From: Melanocharis versteri
Lineage: Eukaryota > Chordata > Aves > Passeriformes > Melanocharitidae
Reading direction: 5' to 3'
Assembly: GCA_013397845.1 (NCBI GenBank)
Contig: VZTG01010172.1
Location: 135,940-199,939 of the forward strand
DNA length: 64,000 nucleotides
Position numbers and translations under genes: made by a program. The notes under the pieces were generated by a model. It saw only the letters and a list, made by a program, of their open reading frames with translations, made no database searches and was not told where the DNA came from. Shown here in pieces: positions 23,111 to 33,639 of the stretch (positions are counted from its first letter, which is position 1; every line of letters begins with the position of its first letter).

Positions 23111-23713
23111 TTATATTAAAGGCAAGTATTACTTATTTGGAGGTCTGGCAGTAAGTAGTGACTGCTGAGATGGGAGAACAATTGAGATTCTTTTCATATT
23201 GAAAGGACCAGAAATGCACTGTATTTCTCCTTTCCTGTCCTCAGCATCATCATCAGTAAATCTGCAGGAATAAAGGGCTTTGTGTGGTCCTTCTACGTTT
23301 TTCGTTGGCCCCTGCTGATGTAAATCAAACATACTGTCCTCCTGTTATCTTCAGGTTTAAAAAACCTATTTTTAATCACTTCATACAGGTATCTAATTTG
23401 AATCAGCCAGTCACACTGCAGGACTCTTGTGCTTTTTTAATTGGCATCTCTCTCATTACATTTGCACAAAGTTGCAGAGACACTGCAGGACACCAGTAGA
23501 GACGTGAATCACCAATCCTGTTGGGCTGGCAACAGGATGGTGTGATACACCAGGGGAGTCTCAGAGACCCGTGTATGTGGTTAAGGGGACTGAGTGGAAG
23601 CAATCAAGTTCAGACACATTGCTGTGACCATTTCTAGGTCCTGCCTATAGCATCTGAAACAGAATTGTGATGGAAGCTTGCCTGGGATTTTTAACAGCAG
23701 TATGGTGTTAAAA

Positions 23714-23773
23714 CAGCCTGGTTTCTAGTAATGCAGCCTGGTTTCTAGTAATGCAGCCTGGTTTCTAGTAATG
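23714..23773. repeat. Exact 3 x 20 bp tandem repeat
   Basis: Three identical copies of CAGCCTGGTTTCTAGTAATG in a row, followed by CAG of a fourth. Perfect identity between copies points to recent expansion, or to a minisatellite that may vary in copy number. The unit contains CTAGTAATG but no known regulatory motif that I would assert. Confidence 0.95.
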
Positions 23774-23779
23774 CAGAGC

Positions 23780-25985
23780 TCCCTGAAGGTATTAATGGAA
23801 CTGTCGTAGGGCAAGCATGTGAAGTACATCAAAACCAGTGTTTTAGCCCATCACAGGGATAGGCAAGGTACCCAGCCAGTTTATGGAGCCAGTCTCACTT
23901 AAGTTTCTTCAGAATTTGAAAATCAACCCTTAGGTATCTGCTAAGAGGCTAGTATTCTTTTTTTTTTTTTCTGAAGGAAGTAGCTCTTATCCTCAGACAT
24001 GTTTATATGATGCCATGACTCCTTTTCCAGTTTTGGCTGCCAACAAGATACGTCTAAACTTTGCATGTTGGTGCGCCTGGAGACATAAAGTGGAGAGACT
24101 AGAGCAGTCTAGAATATATTATTTGGCACTGAAGTACCTTCCTTCCCTCTCAGTCCATCATCCAGAATCTTGTCATTTGCAACAATGTCTTTCACAGTTC
24201 TTGTGGGCACTTTGGTTTTCCCTATCTTCCCCTTACTACTGAAAATCAGGGCTCTGCAGCTCTCTGGCAGAACTGGAGATGGGTGCCCCTGCTGCACCAA
24301 ACATGACAATTTTTCACCTGCCTTTATGGTGCTAGTATTTTTTTCATTCTTTTGGAGGCTTTGCTAGAGGGGTTAGGGCTCCTTTGCCTCCTTAATGACA
24401 GTTGCTAGAGACCAACTCTGAAGTGAGAAGACAAGTTTGCAGGAAAAGAAAACCAGGAGTATGATCTACCAGGCAGACCAGCATTGCTTGTTCTTGCATT
24501 CAGGATGCATAGTGCAGCCTTTTACCAAGCCAGCCGGGAGCTCTCTGTTCCAGCCTCTTTCTCATGGGGTGACACCACGTGTGGCACAGCCAAAATTCGG
24601 TGTCTCTGCCATGGGAGAGGTACGATCCTGGCACATGACAAGGGCTTGCTTGCCTGTTCTGCTGCATGGCCAGGCACAGGCCAGCCGTGTGACTGCCATG
24701 CAGGCCCTCGCTGTCACACGGCAGGTCTGTGTCCAGTCCTGTGACAGAGCTGAAAGCTGCCAGCAGCCACACGTCCTCCTTCCTCTTCTTGCAAATGATC
24801 CAAGCGCATAGCCATTGACCTCCTCATACAATGGAGAGGAGGAATTGCAGGCCCACAGGGGTGTGGTGTGGTGGTGAGCAGGCTTTCATTGGGCATTTTG
24901 TATCAAGCAAATGGGCAGTTTTATGTTGGCAAAACATTAAATCAGGATTCTCCATTCAAATTGCACCACTTGGGATTTTTTTAAAATTGTTTAGATGGAT
25001 TAAATTATTAATAAGACAACATAGAATCAGGCCATTGGTGGTTAGGATCTAAGTCTAAGAAAGACTTTCAGGCAAGGAACCAGTTCTGCAAATCACATCT
25101 TGTGGGTTTTTTCATTCAGGTCAGACATATATTTGGATTTTATAAAGATTATGGTTAATTTGATTAATTTCTGATTGAGAGCCAAAACTAGCTTACATTG
25201 GAATCTACTCCATATTTGCTTTCCAACAATCTTGAGGTTTGAAAGTGTTTGGTTTAGTTCTATAGTTCTGCGAGTACACAAACCCCACGCGACTTTGGAA
25301 GCGGTGGCTTTGGGTTCCAGTTTGAGTCTGGCCCTAAGCATTGTTGCAACGGAGTGGAACTGGGCTCAGTTCTACTGTTCTTACTGAGATTCAGACTTCC
25401 TCAAAACATGAAGAAACTTGGCCCGTGATCCTGGTTCAGATGCATATATGACATTTCTAGAAAGTTAGAGGAAAGTTAAGGATCTAGATACCTCCCAACT
25501 TACAGGTTTTGGATCTGGATCAATTGCAAATCTGACCACTTTTCAAACTTTAGTGTTTCTGACTCAGTACTCAGATTTCAACCTAATGTCTTAAATTTAA
25601 AGGGTTCAAGTCTGTTTTTTATCCAAAGTTGGTACATTTCAAATATCTCTTCAGATTTGTATGTGTAAGATTGGTAGGACAAAGGAATTGATGTTAGTTT
25701 GGGGTCAAATATTCCAGAGTACTAAGAACTTCTCACATCTGGTATCCTCATTTTGGTGTAGACCTGGTTTTTAAATTTTAAATTCAGAGACTATTCCTAA
25801 TATTTGAACAGAATATAAGGATATGAAAACTTGTGATTTTCATCAGCTGGCTTTGATACAGGTCCCCTTGACAAAGTATTTCTATTTTTCCCATAATATT
25901 TGCCATCGTAAAACTCTGAGAGATGCCAGGCCGAGATGGGAAGACTCTCCACATATTTACAGTACCATCTACTCATGGAGCTACA
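23780..25985. other. Non-coding interval, moderately GC-rich around 24,500-24,850
   Basis: Several overlapping open frames of 80-124 codons occur on both strands at 24,437-24,896, a consequence of locally higher GC. None has a recognisable domain or consistent protein composition. No gene is supported. Confidence 0.6.
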
Positions 25986-25989
25986 GTTG

Positions 25990-26100
25990 AGTCTGTTTTA
26001 CAGATGGAAAAACTGAGGCAGTGACTGCTCAATTGGTACTTACACAGCCAGATCGAGTTACCACAGTTAGAAGCAAAGTCTACAAATGCCCCTTCTGCTT
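25990..26100 (-). mobile_element. MIR SINE copy
   Basis: Clear reverse MIR core: TGTTTTACAGATGGAAAAACTGAGGCAGTGACTG (consensus ATTTTACAGATGAGGAAACTGAGGCA), then GTACTTACACAGCCAGATCGAG (consensus GGTCACACAGCTAG), then GAAGCAAAGTCTACAAATG. One of the best preserved MIRs in this window. Confidence 0.75.
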
Positions 26101-26751
26101 TCCTGACCTTAGATACCCTTCAAAAAGGTGATTATGGCCATAAAGTCCAGAGAAGAAAATTTGTAACATGACTAAATTTTTGTAATATATATTTGGAGTA
26201 ACTTGGAGAGCTGCCTCTACATATGCCAGGTGTGTACGTAGCTAAATATTACAGAAGGAGTTGAAGTAAGTAATCTATTAGAGCTTTTTACTCTTTCTAT
26301 TTTACCCTGAGGTAAGAGAGGCTGTTTTGATGAAAAACTAATGAAAATTGACCTTTTGAAATAAATTAGTTAATCCTTCTGTATTTACTGTACATCTGGA
26401 TGAAACCAGAATGTTTATAAGCGAAATACAAAAATGTGTACCATCTACCAGTGAACAAAACTAATCAAATTCACCAGTCACCAGGCTGGTTAATATTATA
26501 AAGACTCTGTGAATCATGAATATCCAGCCAGCCTGAGGGTACAAATCCATGAATCTAGGGAGTTTACCTGTCTCTTTTAGTCAGCAGGCTATCCCTTTTC
26601 CATCACTGCAATTTAGACATATATTGCCTAATAATAAATGTGATAATAAAAATGTATTTTGGGAAGCAGGATGTTGTAATAGAGCTTTAGATCAAAAGTG
26701 AGATTCATTTTATTTAATTTAGCCAACTACAAGCTAGCTGCTTAGCCTAAT

Positions 26752-26861
26752 CTAGTTGTGTAGGCTCCCTCCTCAGTGGGGAGGGAGAGAAAGCTGGGAT
26801 GAATTGCTTTTGGGAGGTGCCTGTCTCTCCACTGACAATAGAGGGAGCCTACACAACTGGC
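26752..26861. repeat. Strong imperfect palindrome, possible MITE-like element
   Basis: The left arm starting CTAGTTGTGTAGGCTCCCTC (26,752-26,771) matches the reverse complement of the right arm (26,841-26,860) at 19 of 20 bases. Pairing continues after a 3-4 base offset through TCAGTGGGGAG against TCAGTGGAGAG. The two arms are separated by roughly 40-50 unpaired bases. The hairpin could be a fossil non-autonomous DNA transposon, a member of an old palindromic repeat family or, less likely, a small RNA precursor. No target-site duplication is evident. Confidence 0.7.
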
Positions 26862-26924
26862 TTAGACGGGACACTTAACTTTTAGGTGGGCATGAGCTAC
26901 TCCTGGCAAAGTCCGTTTTGCTCC

Positions 26925-27085
26925 AGGAGATTTGAGTTCTCATCTGTTTTTCTACTGATTTACAGCATAACCTTGGGAAGATCACCTAACTTACTTTTCT
27001 TTTTTTATTTACCTTGGACCTAGTTTCTCCATCTAAAAAATACCCTGTGGATAAAGTTCTTGGAGAACCTTTGCCAAGGATGAAA
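26925..27085 (+). mobile_element. MIR SINE copy
   Basis: Forward MIR order is clear: GAGTTCTCATCTG, then TTTACAGCATAACCTTGGGAAGATCACCTAACTTA (consensus GCTGTGTGACCTTGGGCAAGTCACTTAACCT), then CCTAGTTTCTCCATCTAAAAAATACC (consensus CCTCAGTTTCCCCATCTGTAAAATG). Confidence 0.75.
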
Positions 27086-27929
27086 TACAGGTGCAAAATG
27101 TTTTTTCCTCCACTCTTGTTACTTTGACGTGTCTGTAGTTGTCATTAAAATAAACAGAATTTTTGTGACAGCACAAGTTTACGTTGATGAGAAGCAGGGC
27201 TGAGTGAAAATTATTTTAGAAGCAGCATACATCTTCTTCAGATGTGACAGAATATTGTAAAAATAAAAATATAGCAACTGGTTACATGTATTGTTTCTCC
27301 TATCTTTGCTTCTCCTTCGCACCTTCCACTACCCATCCCCGCCCTCTCCTCCCCCCAGCCAAAATATACAGGGAGTGGGGAGAACATTCTTCAGATTAGA
27401 CCTGTATTTTAAATAACCTTGGCCTGTTTGCAACTGGGAAAATGTTTTTTTTTTTTTACTTGAGAGATTTATTTCTGTCCTTGTAACACCATGTACTATA
27501 TGCATTGCACCTGTTCAGACATAAGCACAGCACATTATTATAGCTGTAGGGGTAGAAGCTTCCCAATATATATTTTTTGAAAGGAGGGAATGCTGGGGAG
27601 AACAGCCCTCTCTTTTCAATTGTTTACCGAGCAGTCTCTTAGGAAGACTTCTTCCTCATCAAGATCAATTTTCCCTGCTCCCCTATTGTCTGGGGAAACC
27701 TATCTTCAGTAGCGTCTTTCTTGAAAGATCTCATGACTTTAAAATCATCAGTGGGCTTTGTGTAGTCTGCCTGTCAAAAGAGATATGTTTACACCTTCCC
27801 TGCATGTGTTAGAGCTATAAGGTTACGGAGCAGAATGGCTGATACGTTTCGGCGCTTCACGCTGATACGCACAAAAAATGTATTTATGATAATCATATGG
27901 ACTGTCTGAAACAATGCATTCCAACATCC

Positions 27930-28376
27930 TGTAACATAAATAAGAAAGGTGGAGCCAGCCGGCACGCAAGTGTTTATTTGCCAGCGATCCTGCCCAGCCC
28001 CGTATACCTTTGCGAGGCTGCCTCAGCCTGGCGGTATTGAACCTGTTGCTGCATTAGCCGAGTTGTATTTTGCTGGAGAGGGGAAGGAGGGTTGTCTGCT
28101 GTCTGGTAGGAGGGCTTTGTCTGTGTGCGCCTTTCTCTCTCTCCCTCTGCCGCTCTGCCTGGCTCTCGCACTCTCGCTCGCTCTCGCTCGCTCTCTCTCG
28201 CTCGCTCTCCCTTTCCCGTCTCTGTGGTTTGTAAGGTAGGTTGCAGTGTGTGTATATACACAACATCAAGAGCAGGAAAATGGACTCATTAGGGAGGCAG
28301 GCAGTCATTACCACTCACACTGTACTTCCAGGGAGACAGCGACTATGAGGAGACAAACTGAGGACTGGGGAACAAG
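27930..28376 (+). promoter_or_regulatory. Promoter-like segment with candidate non-coding first exon
   Basis: G+C and CpG content rise abruptly (27,948-28,225), with a pyrimidine-only run of CTCG/CTCT units at about 28,131-28,222. Downstream, two plus-strand donor-like sites are present: TTTGTAAGG with AAGGTAGG around 28,228-28,240, and GAACAAG|GTAGGC at 28,376/28,377. An exon ending at 28,376 would have stops in all frames, so it would be untranslated. The pattern fits an alternative promoter and 5' untranslated exon of a large gene transcribed on the plus strand. Transcript evidence is absent, and the gene is not identifiable from this. Confidence 0.4.
28131..28222. repeat. Pyrimidine-rich CTCG/CTCT simple repeat
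   Basis: Tandem CTCG and CTCT units interrupted by short CCTCTGCCGCTCTGCC segments. It accounts for the Ser/Leu/Arg/Glu-biased open frames on both strands here, which are therefore not genes. Confidence 0.9.
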
Positions 28377-28399
28377 GTAGGCCAGTCAACTTTTATAAA

Positions 28400-30240
28400 A
28401 CATAAAAGAATAAAGCCTCTACTCTCCTTAAACCACCAGCAGTTCTTTATTCCACCCCCCCCTGCCCCCCCTCGATTTTTAATTTAGAGATGTAAGTTTG
28501 CCAGACCTATTTGCTGGCTTAAAATTCGGAACATCTATAGAAGGCCTTACCCTGTACAAATGTTCCCCCCCCTACTTATTTAAGGGTGTGCCCCCTTATG
28601 ATTCACTTTAATTACTTTTTTTTTTAATCATGAAGGAAACAAATACGTTTGTTTTCCAACACTAGTTCCAAGTAAATCAATATCTTTCACTCTTTTAAAA
28701 CAGCTCTCTCCGTATGTTTGTGGGTCTCTCTGCTTTTTCTTTTCTGTTTATGCAGTTCCATCTGTCCGTCCATATATCATGTTCTCCTTATTTACTGCTA
28801 AATGGGGGTTTATTAGTATTTGCCAATGACTTTTAACTGTAATGCCGGTGACCAGGGTTAACGGTGACTCTTGTTCTTTGTTTTCTATATATATGCACAC
28901 CGTAAGTTTAAAGTCCATGCTTGGAATACAGTAAATAAAAGCAAAAAAAGAGAAAGCAGGTTCCACTCTTCCTGGCAGGATTTTTATTCAGAGATTTTGC
29001 TGTTTATCTGTTTTGGTGTGGGGGCAGAGGGGGTTAATTTTGGTTATTGTACGTGTACTTTTTCCTCCTGGATATTTTTAACATCTATTTTTCATTATTA
29101 GTGTTTTTGCAGTTTCCTTTGCTAGGAAGAAAGGACACGTATATTCTAACTTTTATGTTGCTGATCTAATGTAACATTATGGAGGCATCACCGGGTTAAT
29201 AAGAATTCAAACTTTCTAAGAGGGAGTTTGTATCCTTGGCTGCCCCCCACCCTCCCACACTATGCATGGTTATGCTTGTGTTTCCGTGTGTACTGACGGG
29301 GAAGGGAGGGGGGAAGGGAATAGATATTTTTTACAGTGGTGGCAAATTATGAAATCTATCGAGCCATTTTGTCCAGAAATAGTAACTATTTATTTACCAT
29401 TTTTCATTCCACAAATATGCTGCTTATTTGTATTTTCAAACATTGAAGCTTTTCTCTGAATCGATTTTTTTCCTTCTTTTTTTTTTTTTTTTCTGGGGAG
29501 GGATTTGTGATGCATTTCATAGCCCATTTAGCATTGTCGAGTTTTTGGAGCCCAGATTTATCATGGGCTCTAAAGACTGCTTAAACTGATCCATTTGAAA
29601 TGGTCTTTTTATCTGAGCTCTTGCCATTTCTGTTAGAGAGTAAACCTGCTACTCTGCTGGTAACAAAAAAAAAAAAAAAAGGAAAAAGAAAAGAAAAAAG
29701 AAAAGGGATAGTGGAAGTGAGTTACATAAAATGTTCTGGAGAATCCTAAGTAATTCTATAAAATGGACGCTGATCAGTGGAGATCTCTGAACAGTAACAG
29801 TCACCTTTTTTAACAGAAAATTATTTATTTAATAGCAAGAGGCGGACTTCTTAAAAACATGCATTAGGCCTTCCTTTTAGCACAAAGAAGTCCATAATGC
29901 AATATTCCTAACCCACCTGAGACTGCCTAGGAGATTCTCCAAAACCTTCAAATCCTTTGAAATGTTTCTTAAAAATCCATTATTTTGCAGCCAGAAAGAA
30001 CTTTTGCTGCCAACAGGTTTTTTTGCTGTTGTTCGGGTTTTTTTTCAGCTGTCCTTTAACTTACGAGTCCCCATTTTTACAGAAGTGCCTCCTCGCTGAA
30101 CAAACTAAGTTAATTGAAATCCAAAGCAGCAGATCTATTCACTGGCACTATAACTACAGAAACTACTTGCTCCATTTTATTAGCAGCTTTTCCAGAACAT
30201 GAGTGAAACTTTTCAAGGTTTTATACATCAGTGTGCCAAA
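28400..30240. promoter_or_regulatory. Candidate conserved non-coding cluster next to promoter-like segment
   Basis: After the promoter-like segment comes ~1.8 kb of non-coding sequence with no identifiable interspersed repeat and several stretches of high-complexity, AT-moderate sequence (28,790-28,870, 29,145-29,230, 29,500-29,650, 29,830-29,960). These are separated by C runs, T runs and the A-rich tract at 29,665-29,707. Absence of old repeats beside a promoter is typical of constrained regulatory DNA. Conservation itself was not tested. Confidence 0.25.
29665..29707. repeat. A-rich / AAAAG simple tract
   Basis: A run of about sixteen A followed by GGAAAAAG, AAAAG and AAAAAAG units. Purine-only on the plus strand. 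No retrocopy can be recognised upstream. Confidence 0.9.
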
Positions 30241-30916
30241 ATTTGGTGGCTTGTCTCTTAGCTGAGGAATGACATTTATTGTTTACTAATTTTTTTCCTC
30301 CTTCTTTTTATTCAAACTTCTAAATTAATATTTTGTTGGTAGACTTTAAACGTGTTTGTTGCTCCAAATGACCTGTTAACTATAGCGAGGTATTTCCTCC
30401 TCTCCTAAAGTTTGAATCTCAGGCTTTGAAACTCAGATTGGTCGTAGAGGGGATGCTGAAGTTATGCCAAAACTGTAGGGGTCTTAAAGGTGGAGTTGCT
30501 GATGCCTGTAGATGGGGGTCAGCCTGGAGTGAGGCAGCAGGAGTGTTCGCAGCCATCCTCTCGTGGGATGGGTGAGGGGTTTTCAGGCACCTGTCATTTT
30601 TTCCTGCACCAGTGCAGGTGTATGTTCCTCAACAGCCCAGGTTTTTCGTAGGAGAGCACATGAACCTGTCCTCAGGATTCTTGCATGTACTTTTAGCAGA
30701 AGCCCAGACTCATCTGAGCATTTTTGAAAAACTTTAAAAATGACTACAAGATACCTCTTGATTTTATGAAAACTCCAGGCAAGAAGAATTCAAGCAGAAA
30801 AAGACAGTCACAGTAGGAGAAACGTTTTTCATTATCCAGTAAGATTTCTTTCTAATGGTAAAACCTTTTTCACTAGGAGGATGTAATTTTCCTTGAACCC
30901 CAACTATATTATAGCC

Positions 30917-30939
30917 AAAAAAAAAAAAAAAAAAAAAAA
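30917..30939. repeat. Poly(A) run of 23
   Basis: Uninterrupted A run. The sequence to its left contains no AATAAA within 30 bases and no recognisable element, so I do not call it a retrocopy tail. Confidence 0.95.
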
Positions 30940-31345
30940 TCTTAGCCCTTTCAATAGCACAAAGTTCGTTTGCAATCTGCATACAGCAGCAAAGGGTAAA
31001 GTATGCCTAAGTAAACTTAAATCCGGCATATGGTGATGTAGCTGGAACTCGGGGAATGCCAAACCTGTTGGCCAGGGGGGCACGGCCGGCTTTGCTGGCG
31101 CGGGGTGCTGCGGGTGCCCTGCCCGCAGCCCGGGCAGTTGTGCGGGACAGGGCTGGCGCTGCTCCTTGGGTCACACTGGGCTTTATTTTAGTGTTGGAGC
31201 AGACAGTTATCTAACACACCCACATGAGGAAGTGCTCTGGAGCAGTTATTTCATGCCTTGCCATGCCCTGTAGCTAGAGCAATTTTGGGCTGAATGGCGT
31301 GTGTATGTGCCGCTCTCACTCCTGGGAGACGAGAAGCAGTGCTGT

Positions 31346-31412
31346 TGGGGTTTTCGTGTGTATGTTTTTGTGCTGGGGTTTTGTTGTTTAGTTTTGTTTT
31401 GGTTTGGTTTTT
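31346..31412. repeat. G/T-only low-complexity tract
   Basis: Mostly TTTTG and GGTTT units (for example TTTTGTTTTGGTTTGGTTTT) with few interruptions. The same kind of tract recurs at 403, 36,808 and 59,380, and in complement at 34,246 and 63,318. Confidence 0.85.
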
Positions 31413-32607
31413 TAACAGGACCAAAAATGGGATATAAGACAGTTAAATCCAAATACCAAACAAATACCAAGTCAAATTATTTTTAATAGTGGAGGATTTT
31501 GCTTTTCTCTTAAAGGAGGAAAAAACATCTATCTTGTTTATTTTGATAAAGACAGTTGTGGCAATTTCCTGAGTTGAATATATCATTATTATAAATATTA
31601 CTCACAGTTTTCCTATTTTCACATTTTCTTCTTAGGCCCAGCTTATTCATAAGGGAAAACAGCTGCAGAATATTAAAAAATTGTAATATTATTTATATAA
31701 AACTTTGATGTAAATAGGGAATAGTGTCCCCTGCTAGAGAATTCTGTGGGATGGCTTACAAATCCCATACAAGAGAGATTACAGTCTTAGATAAATTGTT
31801 ATTTAAATCATTTCAAGAAAACCTTGCTCATTTTTGCAGACCATATGAGGTTTTAAGCAGAATAATTTGAATAGAAGTTCTGTTTAGAAATTGATGGCAT
31901 GCTGTGGCCTTATAGATTTCAGTTGGTTTCACTCCAGTCTGTTTTTATAGGACTTTTTTAAACTGCGATCTGTATGGTAAAGAGCTTCTGCTGAAACAGA
32001 TTCATGAATGTTAGTGGGATTTTAAAGACTGAAATTTAACTTCAAGTTACGTAGATTTTTTTTTTTAACAAAACTTTTAGAAAATCCAAATCCTTTGTAG
32101 AAGTCTTTTTTTTTTTTTTTAATGAAACAATGCACTGGAAATAGTTACTATTAAAGAATAACTTGTTCTCTCTGAAGGGTCTGAGGTTCACACTGTGGTG
32201 CCGAGGGAAAATGATGGGAAATCAAAGTGAAACAGGCTTCACTGTTCTTGTTAGTTTGGTCTAAGAAAATTTCAGAAAGTAAACAAACAGTATCAACTGT
32301 GAAAAATAACTTGGATTTTTAATAGTCTATCTATGCCAGTTTTCTCTTGGTGGAAAGTAGTGTTTGACCATACACCAAATTTTGAGATACTTTTGTAAGA
32401 TCTGTAGCATTTTAACTTGAAGAGATTTTCACAGATATATTAAACTTTGAGTGAGGAGTAAATAAAGGCAAAGGCTTTTGTCCAGGTGGTTTTTCCTTTG
32501 ATAGTGTTGACTATATTCTTGGTTAGTATTTATCATAAAAGTTAATATTTAGTTCTAACGGCACTGATCCAATTCTCGTCTAGTAGGAGACTGGCATTTC
32601 AGAATGA

Positions 32608-33600
32608 CTATTGCTTATGTATTTCGTGTTTTCTTACATTTTTGTACTTAATCCTCCAGCACCATCGTGTGCTATGACGGCATTTTGACCGCCCAGTGCT
32701 GGCGGGAGTTCTGTTTGTAGATGGGTCTTGTAAAACGGTCACCAGAGGCACAGGGACATGTGCCACCTCCTCTTCCACAGCTGCTGGGGCAGCCAGGGCT
32801 GCCACTGCCTCGGGGCAGGTTGCTACACATCCCTGAGGTTTGCAAGAAGAAAGAAGTTCAGCTTTTAACATGTGCGGGGAAGACTGTGTATCTTGAAGTA
32901 GATAGAGTACAGGAATGGGAAATTGGGCTAATGGGATAAAGCTGTCTCCAAAGAAAAAAAACGTTCTTCTTCTGACAGTTGGGTGTTGGCTTTGGTGCAA
33001 TGAGTGCGGAGGGTCCCAGGCTGTTTGAGGGGGCAGATGTTCACCTCTCAGAGAAGCGAGCCGCTGGCTGGGTTGGCGCTGTGTGGCACTAGGGGAGGAA
33101 AGGCCATGGACTGTGCCAGAACAAAGGCTGAAATCCTTTCGTGCCAAGAACGGCCTCATCCCATTAGTGACAACCTGCTCTGCCAGCCCCATGGAGGGCA
33201 GATTTGCAGCCTGGGCTGTAGTTGCTGCTCTCAGGTACTGCTCCTCGAGATCTTTTATGGCAGATAGGGACTGTGACACAAACTAGTCCTACCTAATTCA
33301 GACACTGGCAGCGTCTGTAGGACTTCCTTCTTCAATACCTCATGTTGTAGTTCTTTCCTTGTGCTTGTCTGCAGTGGGGGGGCACGGATCACTTGGTAAC
33401 ACTTTATGTCCGGTTTGCACAAGTGTAAATGACAGCACCAAAGGTGAACCAGAACCCGTAGGGTCTTCCAGGATGTTTGAGCTACTATCAAACCAGTGGT
33501 TGCAGAAGTCTGAATTAAAACCAGTTGGTAACTACAGCAAAGAAGAAAGGAAACCTGAACAGGCAGTGCTTCCAACCCTCTGCAGAGCACCTCTGGGAAA
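32608..33600 (-). other. GC-rich stretch with long minus-strand open frames, no gene called
   Basis: Open frames of 223 codons (33,279-32,608) and 111 codons (33,590-33,255) overlap on the minus strand. The first begins MSQSLSAIKDLEEQYLRAAT and becomes alanine-, proline- and serine-rich, then passes a phenylalanine run from an A-tract. I see no domain, no signal peptide and no splice structure. The length is explained in part by local GC content. A decayed gene or a lncRNA exon remains possible. Confidence 0.2.
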
Positions 33601-33639
33601 TCCTTTGCAGGACAGACATGGTGCCATTCTGTAAGTTAC

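Larger units (their letters stand above)
30250..32600. other. Non-coding interval with a small GC-rich patch
   Basis: No gene supported. Positions 31,065-31,165 are strikingly GC-rich with CpGs (GGCACGGCCGGC, GCGGGGTGCTGCGGG, CCCGCAGCCCGGGC) in otherwise AT-rich DNA. Homopolymers at 30,917-30,939 (A23) and 32,106-32,120 (T15) and a G/T tract at 31,346-31,412 also lie here. Confidence 0.65.

Noticed and set aside
24437..24896. Cluster of overlapping 60-124 codon open frames on both strands
   Set aside because: Simultaneous open frames on both strands reflect local GC content, and none has a domain or consistent composition.
28054..28314. Arg/Glu/Ser-rich open frames on the minus strand
   Set aside because: They are the translation of the CTCG/CTCT simple repeat and have no independent support.
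30880..30939. Retrocopy tail suggested by A23
   Set aside because: No AATAAA upstream, no recognisable gene sequence to the left and no target-site duplication seen.
32608..33279. 223-codon minus-strand open frame as a gene
   Set aside because: Composition becomes alanine/proline/serine-rich with a phenylalanine run from an A-tract, and there is no domain or splice context. It is kept only as an unnamed stretch.
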